64,000 nucleotides of DNA, from positions 2,232,001 to 2,296,000 of the forward strand of contig NZ_CP142884.1 of the NCBI RefSeq assembly GCF_040760075.1. Reading direction: 5' to 3'. The translations under genes were made by a program, and so were the position numbers. Under the pieces are notes generated by a model. The model did not search any database. It was given only the letters and a program-made list of their open reading frames with translations, and had not been told where the DNA came from. This document shows, piece by piece, positions 8,086 through 17,216 of the stretch. The stretch comes from Sphingobacterium sp. R2 (GTDB lineage Bacteria; Bacteroidota; Bacteroidia; Sphingobacteriales; Sphingobacteriaceae). Position 1 is the first letter of the stretch; every line of letters starts with the position of its first letter.

Positions 8086-9441
8086 TTAATCTTCTGCAGG
8101 ATATTCAGTTAGATCGAAAGTTTCCATAAACTTTGTCGTGAAATTACCTGCTCTGAAGTTAGGATCACGCATCAATCTTAAGTGCAAAGGGATGGTTGTT
8201 TTGATCCCTTCGATAACAAATTCGCTGAGTGCTCGTTCCATCGTGCTGATTGCTTCCTCACGTGTTTGTGCCACGGTGATTAATTTCGCAATCATTGAAT
8301 CGTAATTAGGCGGAATCGTGTATCCTGAATATACGTGAGTATCTACACGTACTCCATGCCCACCTGGCGAGTGAAAGTTCGTGATCTTACCTGGAGAAGG
8401 GCGGAAGTTATTAAAAGGATCTTCTGCATTGATACGACATTCAATGGCATGCATCTGCGGTTCATAATTTTTTCCCGAGATCGGAATTCCTGCTGCCACT
8501 TTAATCTGTTCTTTGATCAAATCAAAGTTGATGACTTCTTCCGTTACTGGATGTTCTACCTGGATACGGGTATTCATTTCCATAAAGTAGAAGTTACGAT
8601 GTTTGTCAACTAAGAATTCGATTGTACCTGCGCCCTCATAGTTCACCGCTTTGGCACCTTTGACAGCAGCTTCACCCATTTCTGCTCTCAACTCAGGAGT
8701 CATAAATGGAGATGGCGATTCTTCGATCAATTTTTGGTGACGGCGTTGAATTGAACAGTCACGTTCAGATAGGTGGCATACAGTGCCAAATTGATCACCT
8801 ACAATCTGAAATTCAATATGACGAGGTTCTTCCACATATTTTTCAAGGTAGATTCCGTCATTACCGAAAGCTGCTGCTGATTCAACTCGTGCAGAATCCC
8901 ACGCTGGTTCGAATTCTTCATCTTTCCAAATGATACGCATCCCACGACCACCACCACCAGCAGTTGCTTTGATAATAACAGGATAACCGATTTCATTGGC
9001 TAATGAAATACCTTCTTTTACATTTGAGATCAAACCTTCTGATCCGGGCACTGTAGGAACACCAGCTTTTTTCATGGTATCCTTAGCACGGGATTTATCA
9101 CCCATCTTCTCGATTTGTTCGGCCGTAGCACCAATAAATTTGATGCCATACTCTGCACATATCGCTGAAAAGCGCGCATTTTCGGATAAGAAACCATATC
9201 CTGGATGGATAGCATCAGCATTTGTCAGTTCGGCAGCAGAAATAATATTCGGAATGTTTAAGTAAGAATCTCTACTTGGAGGGGGACCAATACAAACGGC
9301 TTCATCCGCAAATCTTACGTGTAGGCTATCTCGGTCAGCAGTAGAATATACTGCGACACTTTTGATACCCATTTCACGACAGGTACGGATAATGCGCAGG
9401 GCAATCTCTCCTCTATTAGCAATTAATATTTTTTTGAACAT
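8086..9441 (-). CDS. accC: acetyl-CoA carboxylase, biotin carboxylase subunit
   Basis: 451 aa, the canonical AccC length. It has the biotin carboxylase N-domain ([20 protein letters not shown]), an ATP-grasp glycine loop ([13 protein letters not shown], about residues 160-170), the [15 protein letters not shown] catalytic block and the C-terminal domain. It carboxylates the biotin of AccB using bicarbonate and ATP, the first step of fatty-acid synthesis. It follows accB on the same strand with a 74-bp gap that contains a hairpin with a T-run. Confidence 0.96.
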   Translation of the reverse strand: MFKKILIANRGEIALRIIRTCREMGIKSVAVYSTADRDSLHVRFADEAVCIGPPPSRDSYLNIPNIISAAELTNADAIHPGYGFLSENARFSAICAEYGIKFIGATAEQIEKMGDKSRAKDTMKKAGVPTVPGSEGLISNVKEGISLANEIGYPVIIKATAGGGGRGMRIIWKDEEFEPAWDSARVESAAAFGNDGIYLEKYVEEPRHIEFQIVGDQFGTVCHLSERDCSIQRRHQKLIEESPSPFMTPELRAEMGEAAVKGAKAVNYEGAGTIEFLVDKHRNFYFMEMNTRIQVEHPVTEEVINFDLIKEQIKVAAGIPISGKNYEPQMHAIECRINAEDPFNNFRPSPGKITNFHSPGGHGVRVDTHVYSGYTIPPNYDSMIAKLITVAQTREEAISTMERALSEFVIEGIKTTIPLHLRLMRDPNFRAGNFTTKFMETFDLTEYPAED

Positions 9442-9463
9442 TGTCTTGTATTATGAAGTTTGC

Positions 9464-9492
9464 AAAAAAATGTAGCCCTTTGGAGGCTACAT
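9464..9492 (-). terminator. hairpin with T-run between accB and accC
   Basis: The hairpin ATGTAGCC / GGCTACAT (9470-9477 and 9485-9492) is followed on the minus strand by seven T. As it sits between two subunits of one enzyme complex it probably acts as a partial terminator rather than a full stop. Confidence 0.7.
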
Positions 9493-9515
9493 ATATTCAT
9501 TTACGCAATTGTAAA

Positions 9516-9998
9516 TTATTTAGGCTCAACTAAGAATAATGGCTGGTCGAACTCAACAGGTTGAGCATCTTCTACCAAAATCTTAACGATTTTACCTGAA
9601 ACTTCAGATTCAATTTCGTTGAATAATTTCATCGCTTCAACGATACATAATACAGAACCTGTATTGATATCATCACCAACATTGATGAAAGACGGTTTGC
9701 CAGGGCCTGCCGAACGGTAGAATGTACCGATCATTGGTGATTTGATTGTAATCAAGTTTGCATCTGCATTTGTAGCTTGCGCTGCAGGACTAGCTACAGG
9801 AGCTGGTGCCGCCGCTTGCGCAACTTGAGGAGCAGCGATAGGGGCAGCAGCAGCAGGAACAGAAGCTGTTACATACGTAGGCTCTTGATTTGTTTTTATT
9901 GTAATTTTAAAATCTTGCTCTTCAATCGAGACTTCATTCACACCTGATTTTGAAACGAATTTAATCAAGTCCTGAATTTGTTTGATATCCATACCCAT
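9516..9998 (-). CDS. accB: biotin carboxyl carrier protein of acetyl-CoA carboxylase
   Basis: 160 aa. It has a short N-terminal domain (MDIKQIQDLIKFVSKSGVNEV), a long Ala/Pro-rich flexible linker (about residues 43-75) and a C-terminal biotinyl domain in which Lys124 of VEAMKLFNE is the biotinylated residue (Leu replaces the more usual Met after it). It shuttles carboxylated biotin from AccC to the carboxyltransferase. It follows fabH by 74 bp. Confidence 0.95.
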   Translation of the reverse strand: MGMDIKQIQDLIKFVSKSGVNEVSIEEQDFKITIKTNQEPTYVTASVPAAAAPIAAPQVAQAAAPAPVASPAAQATNADANLITIKSPMIGTFYRSAGPGKPSFINVGDDINTGSVLCIVEAMKLFNEIESEVSGKIVKILVEDAQPVEFDQPLFLVEPK

Positions 9999-10072
9999 AG
10001 TATTCTAGGTTTTGTTTGTTTCTAAAAAATTCTAACTGTCAAAAGTAATAAATTATACCATAAAATGGACAA

Positions 10073-11062
10073 TTAATACGCCCATTTTAAATAGATGGAT
10101 CCCCAAGTGAAACCACCGCCGAAAGCGGCAAGGATAAGATTATCTCCTTTCTTCAATTGCGATTCCCATTCCCATAAACACAAAGGGATCGTACCACTTG
10201 TTGTGTTGCCATATTTTTGAATGTTTACCATGACCTTCTCATCCGGCAATCCCACCCGCTCTGCTGTAGCATCAATGATACGTTTATTGGCCTGATGAGG
10301 TACCAACCACGCGATATCTTCAGATTTAAGATTGTTTTTGACCATCACTTCGTGCGCAACATCTGCCATATTGGTTACCGCAAATTTAAATACAGTACGG
10401 CCTTCCTGATAGGCATAGTGCAATCCTGCATCTACCGTTGCATGTGAGGCTGGATTGAGTGAACCTCCACCTTTGATATTCAAAAATTGTCCCCCAGAAC
10501 CATCGGTTTTTAAAATTGCATCTTGTATACCCATGCCTTCCTCATTAGGTTCCAGTAGTACACAACCACAACCATCACCAAATAGGATACAGGTATTGCG
10601 GTCTTGATAATTGATGACCGAAGACATTTTGTCTGCACCGACAACGAGTACTTTTTTGTGTGTACCAGCAATGATAAATTGCGTTGCCGTATTCAAACCG
10701 AATAAAAATCCTGAGCATGCAGCCTGAAGATCAAATCCCCAAGCATTGGTCGCTCCAATTTTATCGGCAAGAATATTAGCTGTGGCAGGGAACAGCATAT
10801 CTGGAGTACTGGTACAAAAGATGATAAGATCAATATCTGTAGCAGCTATGCCTCTTTTTTTCAATAAACCTTGAACGGCAGGTACAGCAAGATCTGAAGT
10901 AGCAAGCCCTTCGCCTTTTAAGATGCGACGCTCTTTGATTCCCGTTCTGGAAACGATCCACTCGTCGTTAGTGTCGACCATTGTTTCCAATTCTTTGTTG
11001 GTTAGGATGTAATCCGGAACGTAACCATTTACAGCCGTAATTGCGGCGTGAATCTTTGACAT
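10073..11062 (-). CDS. fabH: beta-ketoacyl-ACP synthase III (FabH)
   Basis: 329 aa from the ATG at 11062. An upstream in-frame start at 11098 would add 12 residues that overlap plsX and do not resemble the family N-terminus (SKIHAAITAVNGYVPDYIL). The Cys-His-Asn triad is visible: Cys116 in LQAACSGF, His in LVPHQANKR and Asn in YGNTTSGT. It condenses acetyl-CoA with malonyl-ACP to start fatty-acid elongation. It begins 7 bp after plsX, in the conserved rpmF-plsX-fabH order. Confidence 0.95.
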   Translation of the reverse strand: MSKIHAAITAVNGYVPDYILTNKELETMVDTNDEWIVSRTGIKERRILKGEGLATSDLAVPAVQGLLKKRGIAATDIDLIIFCTSTPDMLFPATANILADKIGATNAWGFDLQAACSGFLFGLNTATQFIIAGTHKKVLVVGADKMSSVINYQDRNTCILFGDGCGCVLLEPNEEGMGIQDAILKTDGSGGQFLNIKGGGSLNPASHATVDAGLHYAYQEGRTVFKFAVTNMADVAHEVMVKNNLKSEDIAWLVPHQANKRIIDATAERVGLPDEKVMVNIQKYGNTTSGTIPLCLWEWESQLKKGDNLILAAFGGGFTWGSIYLKWAY

Positions 11063-11069
11063 AAATATT

Positions 11070-12008
11070 CTAATTGAAAATAGATCTGATGCTGTCAATG
11101 AACTTAGACTCGATCATATCTCTTGAAAATAAAACCATATTTTTAATGGCCTCAGGTGTCGAAATACCGTGGCCAATAATGACAGGAGCATTTACTCCCA
11201 GGATAGGGCTTCCGCCGTACTGTTCGTAGTTGAATCGGTCGAAAAAATCATCTTTAAAACCCTTTTTCAACGTTACTACATAAAATGATTCTGCAAGTTT
11301 CAAGACGACGTTTCCTGTAAATCCATCACAGACATATACGTCCGCATGGTCACTGAACAGGTCGCGACCTTCTGCATTTCCGATAAAGTTAATTTTGTCG
11401 TTGGCTTTTAGTAGGGGGTAGGTAGAGGTTGTTAAGATGTTTCCTTTTTCTTCTTCTTCTCCGATATTCAATAAACCGACTTTAGGGTTGGATACATTGA
11501 ACACATGTTCGGCAAAGACACTTCCCAAGATTGCAAATTGGTTCAACATCTCTGGTTTACAGTCCGCATTTGCGCCGACGTCCAATAAGATCCCGAAGCC
11601 TGATTTCAATTTGGGAACGATGGACGCTATAGCAGGACGCAATATGCCTGGGATAGCTTTAACGCTAAACATCGAGCCCACGAGCATAGCGCCTGTGTTA
11701 CCAGCAGAAGCGAATGAGTCGATTTCTTTGTTTTTTAAATAGTCAAATCCCTTCGCAATACTTGAGTTGGGTTTTTGAGTTATTGCTTTGGTTGGATGTT
11801 CACCCATTGCAATGATTTCTGGAGCCTCAACATATTCAAAGTCAGATGAATTTCCTCCGGCTTGATTGATTAATTGTTTTGTCTCTTCAGTTTTACCAAA
11901 AAGGACTATTTTTTGGTCTCCAGTAAGCTGCTTTTGTGCCTCAATAGCACCTGTTATCGTTGCTTTAGGAGCATAATCTCCTCCTAAAATATCTAAACCA
12001 ATCTTCAT
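11070..12008 (-). CDS. plsX: phosphate acyltransferase PlsX
   Basis: 312 aa. The family start KIGLDILGGDYAPKATI, the EIIAMGEHPTKAI segment, the SAGNTGAMLVGSM loop and the CDGFTGNVVLKLAE motif are all present. It makes acyl-phosphate from acyl-ACP for phospholipid synthesis at the inner membrane. It lies between rpmF and fabH, and a hairpin with a T-run precedes it after rpmF. Confidence 0.95.
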   Translation of the reverse strand: MKIGLDILGGDYAPKATITGAIEAQKQLTGDQKIVLFGKTEETKQLINQAGGNSSDFEYVEAPEIIAMGEHPTKAITQKPNSSIAKGFDYLKNKEIDSFASAGNTGAMLVGSMFSVKAIPGILRPAIASIVPKLKSGFGILLDVGANADCKPEMLNQFAILGSVFAEHVFNVSNPKVGLLNIGEEEEKGNILTTSTYPLLKANDKINFIGNAEGRDLFSDHADVYVCDGFTGNVVLKLAESFYVVTLKKGFKDDFFDRFNYEQYGGSPILGVNAPVIIGHGISTPEAIKNMVLFSRDMIESKFIDSIRSIFN

Positions 12009-12038
12009 CCGTTATTATTTAGTAAATCAATAATACGC

Positions 12039-12094
12039 AAAAAACATCCCAAAGTAAAGCAAATTTCTAAAATAGTGCTTGTCTGGGATGTTTT
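12039..12094 (-). terminator. hairpin with T-run between rpmF and plsX
   Basis: The arms AAAACATCCCA (12041-12051) and TGGGATGTTTT (12084-12094) pair perfectly, with an inner 5-bp stem AAGCA/TGCTT. On the minus strand a T-run follows. It probably lets ribosomal-protein transcripts end here while some continue into plsX-fabH. Confidence 0.6.
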
Positions 12095-12114
12095 GGCGTT
12101 ATGAAAGGTTTACC

Positions 12115-12306
12115 TTAGACAACAGCTGTATTTTCAATGATCAATTTACCGTTGTAGTACAAATTTCCGTCTACAGTATATGCACGGTGAGGTAAATGAA
12201 CTGCGCCAGTTTCTTTACATACTGTCAAGCTTGGAGCTTCAGCTTTATAATGTGTTCTTCTTTTGTCTCTTCTTGATTTAGAAGTCTTACGTTTTGGATG
12301 TGCCAT
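12115..12306 (-). CDS. rpmF: 50S ribosomal protein L32
   Basis: 63 aa, Lys/Arg-rich N-terminus ([20 protein letters not shown]) typical of bL32. This form keeps only one cysteine in the zinc-ribbon region (VCKETG), so it is a zinc-independent type. It follows the YceD-like gene by 14 bp, the usual arrangement. Confidence 0.95.
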   Translation of the reverse strand: MAHPKRKTSKSRRDKRRTHYKAEAPSLTVCKETGAVHLPHRAYTVDGNLYYNGKLIIENTAVV

Positions 12307-12320
12307 CTCGTATTCTTGTT

Positions 12321-12857
12321 TTAGTTATTTTTAATATTTCTCAATGCTTCCCAACGTGGGTCGATAATTTCTTCTTCTTTTTGTTCCTCTGATTCTGGCT
12401 CGCTTGTGAATAATGCGAGCATCTCAGGATCACATTGTATGCCTTGTCCCTGCTCTTCGCATTTGACGATATAGGGAACAGCTAAATTAATGTATTCATA
12501 CAATAGTTCAGCTATATCCAACTCATGGTCGCTTTTGGATAAAATCAACACCTCTTCGGTATTATCTGTCCAATCTTCATCCGTGAATTTGACTAATATC
12601 CGCTCTTGAATTGAAATCGGTGACATAAACTCTTTTAAGCAGGTATCACAAGTCAACAGAATTTCACCTTGGATATCAAAATGCAATATCAACAGGTTCT
12701 CCTGTTTTTGCAACTCAACTTCTGCTTCCAGATTGCCATCTTTTACAATTGAATGTTCGTAGCAGTCAAAGAACTTTTTATTAATGTCAAACTCAAAATT
12801 GTGCTTTCCAGCGTTGAGCCCCGAAAAGGGAATTCTATATTGTTTTAGATGTTTCAC
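12321..12857 (-). CDS. YceD/DUF177 family protein
   Basis: 178 aa. The DUF177 core includes a CDTCLKEF motif and a second cysteine cluster near [10 protein letters not shown], and the tail [12 protein letters not shown] is the normal C-terminal signature. In bacteria and plastids this family is linked to 23S rRNA accumulation, and the gene nearly always precedes rpmF, as here. A good sigma-A-type promoter lies 20-51 bp upstream, so it is probably the first gene of the yceD-rpmF-plsX-fabH-acc cluster. Confidence 0.9.
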   Translation of the reverse strand: MKHLKQYRIPFSGLNAGKHNFEFDINKKFFDCYEHSIVKDGNLEAEVELQKQENLLILHFDIQGEILLTCDTCLKEFMSPISIQERILVKFTDEDWTDNTEEVLILSKSDHELDIAELLYEYINLAVPYIVKCEEQGQGIQCDPEMLALFTSEPESEEQKEEEIIDPRWEALRNIKNN

Positions 12858-12876
12858 AATCTTGCATTTGAGCCTG

Positions 12877-12908
12877 CAAAGGTATGTATAAAATCATTAG
12901 GATTGAAA
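12877..12908 (-). promoter_or_regulatory. Bacteroidota sigma-A promoter of the yceD-rpmF-plsX-fabH operon
   Basis: On the minus strand TACCTTTG (12884-12877) fits the TAnnTTTG -7 element, with TTTC 20 bp upstream in place of the ideal TTTG. The predicted start is just upstream of the yceD ATG. Confidence 0.55.
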
Positions 12909-12959
12909 TATTTTTTTAAATATTCTAAGGCCAAGCTTTATACCAACCAATGATAGGGC

Positions 12960-13610
12960 TTATTCATAATAATTTTTGCCTAACTCTATCTTTTCGCGCC
13001 CATTTGCCATGCGCCATTTATTGGTGTCGCGCAGCGAATAAGCGCAGCCGCAATACTCCTGCATATAGAATTTCTCCTTCTTGGAGACTTCCAACATACG
13101 GGCAGAACCACCTTTCTTACGCCAGTTGAAGGTCCAGTATTCCATACCTTCATGGCGAGAAGCCGCACGTAAGCCGCAATCGTTGATTTGCTCCATATTT
13201 TTCCAGCGGGAAATGCCCAATGAACTTGAAATCACATCAAAGCCATTCGCCGCTGCATATTCCGCTGTTTTTTCAAAACGCATATCAAAACACATCGTGC
13301 AGCGAATGCCTCTCTCAGGCTCCTGCTCCATCCCCTTGGCTAAATCAAACCAATGGTCTACATCATAATCTGCATCAATAAAAGGAATATGATGTTTTTC
13401 TGCAAATCGAATGTTTTCGTCTTTGCGTAAATCATATTCTTTGCGTGGATGAATGTTTGGATTGTAAAAATAAATCATAAAATCGATATCTGAAGCAATG
13501 AGTGCTTCCATCACTTCTCCAGAACAAGGAGCGCAGCAGGAGTGTAAAAGTAATTTCTTGCCTTCTCCAGGTAACGTCAATTTCTCCCTTACAAATTCCT
13601 TATTTTCCAT
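12960..13610 (-). CDS. queH: epoxyqueuosine reductase QueH
   Basis: 216 aa from the ATG at 13610; a TTG at 13640 would add ten unconvincing residues. The DUF208/QueH cysteine signatures are all present: [11 protein letters not shown] (Cys25, Cys26, Cys29), RCTMCFDMR and [10 protein letters not shown]. These ligate the iron-sulfur and metal sites. The enzyme performs the last step of queuosine formation in tRNA anticodons and replaces the cobalamin-dependent QueG. It stands alone between the yceD operon and a divergent lipoprotein gene. Confidence 0.92.
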   Translation of the reverse strand: MENKEFVREKLTLPGEGKKLLLHSCCAPCSGEVMEALIASDIDFMIYFYNPNIHPRKEYDLRKDENIRFAEKHHIPFIDADYDVDHWFDLAKGMEQEPERGIRCTMCFDMRFEKTAEYAAANGFDVISSSLGISRWKNMEQINDCGLRAASRHEGMEYWTFNWRKKGGSARMLEVSKKEKFYMQEYCGCAYSLRDTNKWRMANGREKIELGKNYYE

Positions 13611-13787
13611 AATCGTATATCCTAACAAAAACAAAGGCAATTTTAATCAAAAAGTAGCGAATTGACAAATATTTCCGTTTTACTTTGAAGGGGTTGTCCC
13701 TAAAAGAATCATATAAATTCATTTATATTCTACATATATTAGTAGATTTGTATGTTTAACGCAATACACTATTTTTAATAAAAAAAC

Positions 13788-14948
13788 ATGAAATTTTCGT
13801 TTCAATCCTGTATTATTATAGTATTCATCAGTATTATAGGTTTTGTTTCCTGTAAGAAATTGGACGATGAACCAACAAACGAAGGACGCATCACGCAGAT
13901 ATCAAGATTGTATATTTCTTTTTTGGATTATGATCCGAATAATTCTTCCCTGAAGAATATGATGATTGTTGACCCAGCAGATACCAACAATTTGGATAAT
14001 ATCTATCAATATCTATCTCCGGCTAAAGGGGGCGGGCCGATTCTCTTTGATGCGAATGCCAAGGCCGTCTTCCAGGCAAGTATTACACCGCAGGACACAT
14101 TTTTACAAGTTATTCCATTTGCAAATGATATCTATGGTATTCCTGGTAATTCCGGCGCAATTGGATACCGTGGTTTCACGAATGTAATGGGATTGGCCTA
14201 CTACACTTTTTCGCAACAAAATAGTGCTACATCAGCGACAACGATTCCGTTTCTTTTAGCCGTGACAAACCGTGGAGCCGGTAGCTCCATGTTGTATGCC
14301 ATTAGTACACCTTCTGGGAAGGTAGGCCGTAAAGGTGGAGCACCTATTATTGACAAACAGATTAATCTGGGAACTGTTATCCCGAGTTCGCTGACCTTGC
14401 TCAATGGCAGCGATAAAAACGATAAGTTAGTAGTTATAGGTTTTAATAGTGATGGCTCAGGTAAGGGAAGTGGATTTGCTGTTTATGCCAATCTTCAACA
14501 ACAATTGATTAATCAGGCACGTGATACGATTGTTGGACCTGAAAGATTCTCGCCTATGATGAAAGTCTATATCAAAGGAAGAACACAACTGGGCCCCGTA
14601 TCTTATGCACCCAATAAGGGGTTATTCTCGGTAACATCGGGTAAAGAAGTATTATTTTTTAAAAATCCTGCCGCTTTGTTTAGTGGGACTACAGACAAAA
14701 CAGATGTCGAACCTGATTATGTTGTCGGTGGAGCAAATACTGGATTAGTAGAGCCTTGGGGAGTAACAATTGACGACCGGCGCGACGAAGGAAAGTTTTT
14801 TTATGTTTCTGATCTAACGAATCATACTATTTCGCGATTTCCTTTGTTAAAAGAAGGCAACATACAACCCGATATCGCAGCAAAAACCTACGGTACTCTG
14901 CGTCCAAATTATATCTTTTTGGATGGTCGTTCGATTACAAACTTTTAA
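13788..14948 (+). CDS. hypothetical lipoprotein with NHL-like beta-propeller motif
   Basis: 386 aa. The signal peptide ends in the lipobox FVSC (Cys about residue 22). No named family is recognised, but the C-terminal segment VEPWGVTIDDRRDEGKFFYVSDLTNHTISRF resembles one blade of an NHL/SMP-30-type propeller, so a beta-propeller on the outer surface or in the periplasm is likely. Upstream, TAGATTTG at 13743-13750 fits the -7 element but no clear -33 element is visible. Monocistronic by position. Confidence 0.75.
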   Translation: MKFSFQSCIIIVFISIIGFVSCKKLDDEPTNEGRITQISRLYISFLDYDPNNSSLKNMMIVDPADTNNLDNIYQYLSPAKGGGPILFDANAKAVFQASITPQDTFLQVIPFANDIYGIPGNSGAIGYRGFTNVMGLAYYTFSQQNSATSATTIPFLLAVTNRGAGSSMLYAISTPSGKVGRKGGAPIIDKQINLGTVIPSSLTLLNGSDKNDKLVVIGFNSDGSGKGSGFAVYANLQQQLINQARDTIVGPERFSPMMKVYIKGRTQLGPVSYAPNKGLFSVTSGKEVLFFKNPAALFSGTTDKTDVEPDYVVGGANTGLVEPWGVTIDDRRDEGKFFYVSDLTNHTISRFPLLKEGNIQPDIAAKTYGTLRPNYIFLDGRSITNF

Positions 14949-14956
14949 TAAATAGT

Positions 14957-15805
14957 TTAAGCAAGCAGTTCAAACAGTGTTCTGATTTCCTGTTGCTTGC
15001 TTGAACTTTCATGCTCTTCGTATGCAGACATCAAATTTCGTAAAGCACGTTTAATGATTGTAACATTATCGCAGGGATAGGTAAACGCTCTATCTGGATA
15101 TAGGTTCAGTTGCTTCAAAAATGAATTTACATCACTTCTTTGCATTACCTGACCGCGGTTAAATGCATTGATGTAAAATAGAACTTGTTCATTCCCTTCT
15201 TCGTCCATATCCATATACGCCAACACAAAATGCTTTGGTAAATTAATTCCATAGATCGGAATGTCCAGTTTCTGTGCAATGATGCTATAGATGCAAGATA
15301 AGGTTAGGGGATTTCCTTTTTTTGTGCCCAGTACCTGACCAATATAGGAGTTCTGTGGGTGATGATAGTCCTTTGTATTCCCAGCTAAGCCAAAAGATCC
15401 AAAAAGAACGTGATTCATCAGGTTAACTTGTTCCAGTGGAGTCATGTCGTAATGCAGGCCTCGCCATACCTCAGTTTTGAGGTCTTCTATCGCCAAAACA
15501 ATTTTATGGTTTTCATAAGAAGGATATTGATAATTATTGAGGATAATTAATCCTTCCAGTAGATTGAATGAGTTGCTCAGGTTCCAGATCTGTAGCTCGT
15601 TTTTGGTCTGATCAAATTGAATTTCATGAATGATATTTTCCAGACGTCCTTGTATATGGGGATCGAAGCTCGATTCCCAAAATTTTTCTAAATAGGGTAC
15701 AATCTCAGGACCTTGGCTTTTTAACTGGTGTTCCACTTCCTGAATAATCTGTTGGTCGGTGTCGTCCAACAGGGATATTAGCGATTTCAACTCTCTCTCA
15801 TTCAT
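14957..15805 (-). CDS. SirB1-like transglutaminase-fold protein
   Basis: 282 aa. The central part carries the SirB1/Transglut_core2 hallmark: GTKKGNPLTLSCIYSIIAQKL, then IPIYGINLPKHFVLAY, where other members have RRGIPISLA...LPGHFLV. The catalytic Cys (in SCIYS) and His (PKHFVL) are retained. The N-terminal 80 residues are a helical acidic segment. The molecular role is unknown. Its stop is only 9 bp from the convergent lipoprotein gene's stop. Confidence 0.8.
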   Translation of the reverse strand: MNERELKSLISLLDDTDQQIIQEVEHQLKSQGPEIVPYLEKFWESSFDPHIQGRLENIIHEIQFDQTKNELQIWNLSNSFNLLEGLIILNNYQYPSYENHKIVLAIEDLKTEVWRGLHYDMTPLEQVNLMNHVLFGSFGLAGNTKDYHHPQNSYIGQVLGTKKGNPLTLSCIYSIIAQKLDIPIYGINLPKHFVLAYMDMDEEGNEQVLFYINAFNRGQVMQRSDVNSFLKQLNLYPDRAFTYPCDNVTIIKRALRNLMSAYEEHESSSKQQEIRTLFELLA

Positions 15806-15844
15806 CCTAACGAAGTTAAAAAATTGATTCGAGAAATAGTATAC

Positions 15845-15883
15845 AAAAATCCCCCTCCCAGTAATTTACTCACCGGGCAGGGA
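15845..15883 (-). terminator. terminator after the distal ABC ATPase
   Basis: On the minus strand CCCGGT / ACTGGG with outer GC-rich pairs (CCCT/GGGG) forms a stem around GAGTAAATT and is followed by five T. It lies 26-64 bp past the ATPase stop and would end the distal unit of the permease array. Confidence 0.6.
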
Positions 15884-15908
15884 TTATTTAGGTTAAATTG
15901 GCGTACAA

Positions 15909-16568
15909 TTATTTGAGCTGACCATCCAGCATATTGACAACTCTTTTACCGTATTCTGCATTCTTTTCCGAATGCGTTACTTGTATGATCGTCACACCGT
16001 CATCGTTGAGCTGTTTAAATAGATCCATGATTTCTTCACCCTGTTTGGAGTTTAAATTACCCGTAGGTTCATCGGCCAGTAATAATTTAGGCGAACCTGC
16101 TAATGCACGTGCAATACCGACAATCTGTTGTTGCCCCCCAGATAACTGCGCTGGAAATAGGTCTTTCTTTCCAACGATGCCAAAACGATCGAGCATATCG
16201 GCCACAATGGCTTTTCTTTCTTTGCTTGAAATGTCTTTATAGATCAAGGGCGTTTCGATATTTTCGTATACAGTCAATTCATCCAAGAGATGATAGGCTT
16301 GAAATACATAGCCAATATGGGACTGGTAAAGCTGCGTTCTTTTTTTCGCTTTCATTTCCAATACATTCTCGCCCATAAAAAAATACCCGCCCTCGTCAGG
16401 TTCATCAAGCATACCGATAATATTCAGCAGGGTCGATTTTCCAGACCCCGATGGCCCCATGATGGAGATAAAATCGCCTTCAGCGATATCGAGACTTACA
16501 TCTTTAAGGACGAATGAGCGTGTACCACCTACATTATACCACTTGAATAAATTTTTTAATTGTATCAT
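15909..16568 (-). CDS. ABC transporter ATP-binding protein (MacB/LolD type), distal copy
   Basis: 219 aa. Walker A GPSGSGKSTLLNIIG (about residues 38-52), Q-loop in YVFQAYHL, signature LSGGQQQ, Walker B LLLADEPTG and the switch histidine in IQVTHSEKN are all intact. The residues after the signature read IVGIARAL where the family, and the second ATPase at 45182-45874, have RVA(I/V)ARA. It energises FtsX-fold permeases from the cytoplasmic side. It follows the 94-aa mini-permease and is served by a canonical sigma-54 promoter. It may supply energy to permeases encoded elsewhere in the array. Confidence 0.92.
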   Translation of the reverse strand: MIQLKNLFKWYNVGGTRSFVLKDVSLDIAEGDFISIMGPSGSGKSTLLNIIGMLDEPDEGGYFFMGENVLEMKAKKRTQLYQSHIGYVFQAYHLLDELTVYENIETPLIYKDISSKERKAIVADMLDRFGIVGKKDLFPAQLSGGQQQIVGIARALAGSPKLLLADEPTGNLNSKQGEEIMDLFKQLNDDGVTIIQVTHSEKNAEYGKRVVNMLDGQLK

Positions 16569-16674
16569 TTTTTAATATTGAGATCTTAGATATTCGCATT
16601 TATATTTTTTCTAGTAGCCACAATAGGTAATCGATTGCAGCGTAAAGACTGTCATTGGTTCTATTCCTTTTTTA

Positions 16675-16959
16675 TTATTCTTCCCGCAGACTGTCTACTG
16701 GATTTGTTTTTGCAACTTTTATAGATTGAAAGCTGATGGAAAATAATATCAACATAAATATGCAAAATATTGAGATCAAAAACGACCACCAGAACAGCTG
16801 AAGTGAATTCCATTTATCGTAACTGCTCTCTCGATTGATGTATTGATAGGAAAAAATAAAACCGGTAAAACCCAATGTCAATCCAATTATATTTAGAAGA
16901 GTAAATCCTTTGTTCTTTACAAGTTTACGCCAAGCCAGTTTGAAATCATTTTGTGCCAT
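16675..16959 (-). CDS. internally deleted FtsX-type permease (94-aa remnant or mini-permease)
   Basis: The first 50 residues (FKLAWRKLVKNKGFTLLNIIGL, first membrane helix, then ESSYDKW) match the N-terminus of the array permeases, and the last 44 (last membrane helix, FQSIKVAKTNPVDSLREE) match their C-terminus. About 700 residues, covering both periplasmic domains and six helices, are missing, yet the junction is in frame and start and stop are intact. It cannot work as an ordinary transporter. It is either a degenerate gene or a two-helix accessory peptide. The best sigma-54 promoter of the region and a complete activator site lie directly upstream. Confidence 0.75.
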   Translation of the reverse strand: MAQNDFKLAWRKLVKNKGFTLLNIIGLTLGFTGFIFSYQYINRESSYDKWNSLQLFWWSFLISIFCIFMLILFSISFQSIKVAKTNPVDSLREE

Positions 16960-17015
16960 TTTACGCTGGAAGTGTATATTTAAACCAATACTGACTATTT
17001 CACCTAATTGAAAAA

Positions 17016-17032
17016 TGCAATCCCCTTGCCAG
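17016..17032 (-). promoter_or_regulatory. sigma-54 promoter of the mini-permease/ATPase unit (canonical)
   Basis: On the minus strand CTGGCAAGGGGATTGCA matches the sigma-54 -24/-12 consensus (TGGCA, correct spacing, TTGCA). It lies 57 bp upstream of the mini-permease ATG and is the most canonical member of the six promoters of this type. Confidence 0.85.
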
Positions 17033-17085
17033 TGTTGTAATTGTTTTGTTATAAATCACTTATCGTATTTTTGTTTTGTTATTGG

Positions 17086-17125
17086 ATGTTCGATTTCGAA
17101 CAGTTTTCGTTCACAATCGAACAAC
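17086..17125. promoter_or_regulatory. bipartite activator site (UAS) of the mini-permease unit
   Basis: Two 16-bp palindromic units, TGTTCGATTTCGAACA (17087-17102) and CGTTCACAATCGAACA (17108-17123), lie 21 bp apart. The centre is 76 bp upstream of the -24 GG. This is the same element as at five other promoters of the regulon. Confidence 0.8.
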
Positions 17126-17134
17126 CATTCCCAC

Positions 17135-17201
17135 TAAGCCACTGGTACATTGCCCTCACGTAACAGGCATGGCAATTACCAAGGCAACAAACACCAATTT
17201 T
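17135..17201 (-). pseudogene. 67-bp relic of a permease gene 3' region
   Basis: By hand alignment this stretch matches 17363-17430, codons about 743-764 of the neighbouring full-length permease, at roughly 87% identity with one single-base gap. It lies between that permease's stop and the activator site of the mini-permease unit. It is a decayed partial duplication with no reading frame of its own. Confidence 0.7.
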
Positions 17202-17216
17202 TAAGTTCTTCTGACT

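Noticed and set aside
11063..11098. Longer FabH beginning at 11098
   Set aside because: The 12 extra residues overlap plsX and do not resemble FabH N-termini; the ATG at 11062 begins exactly at the family start.
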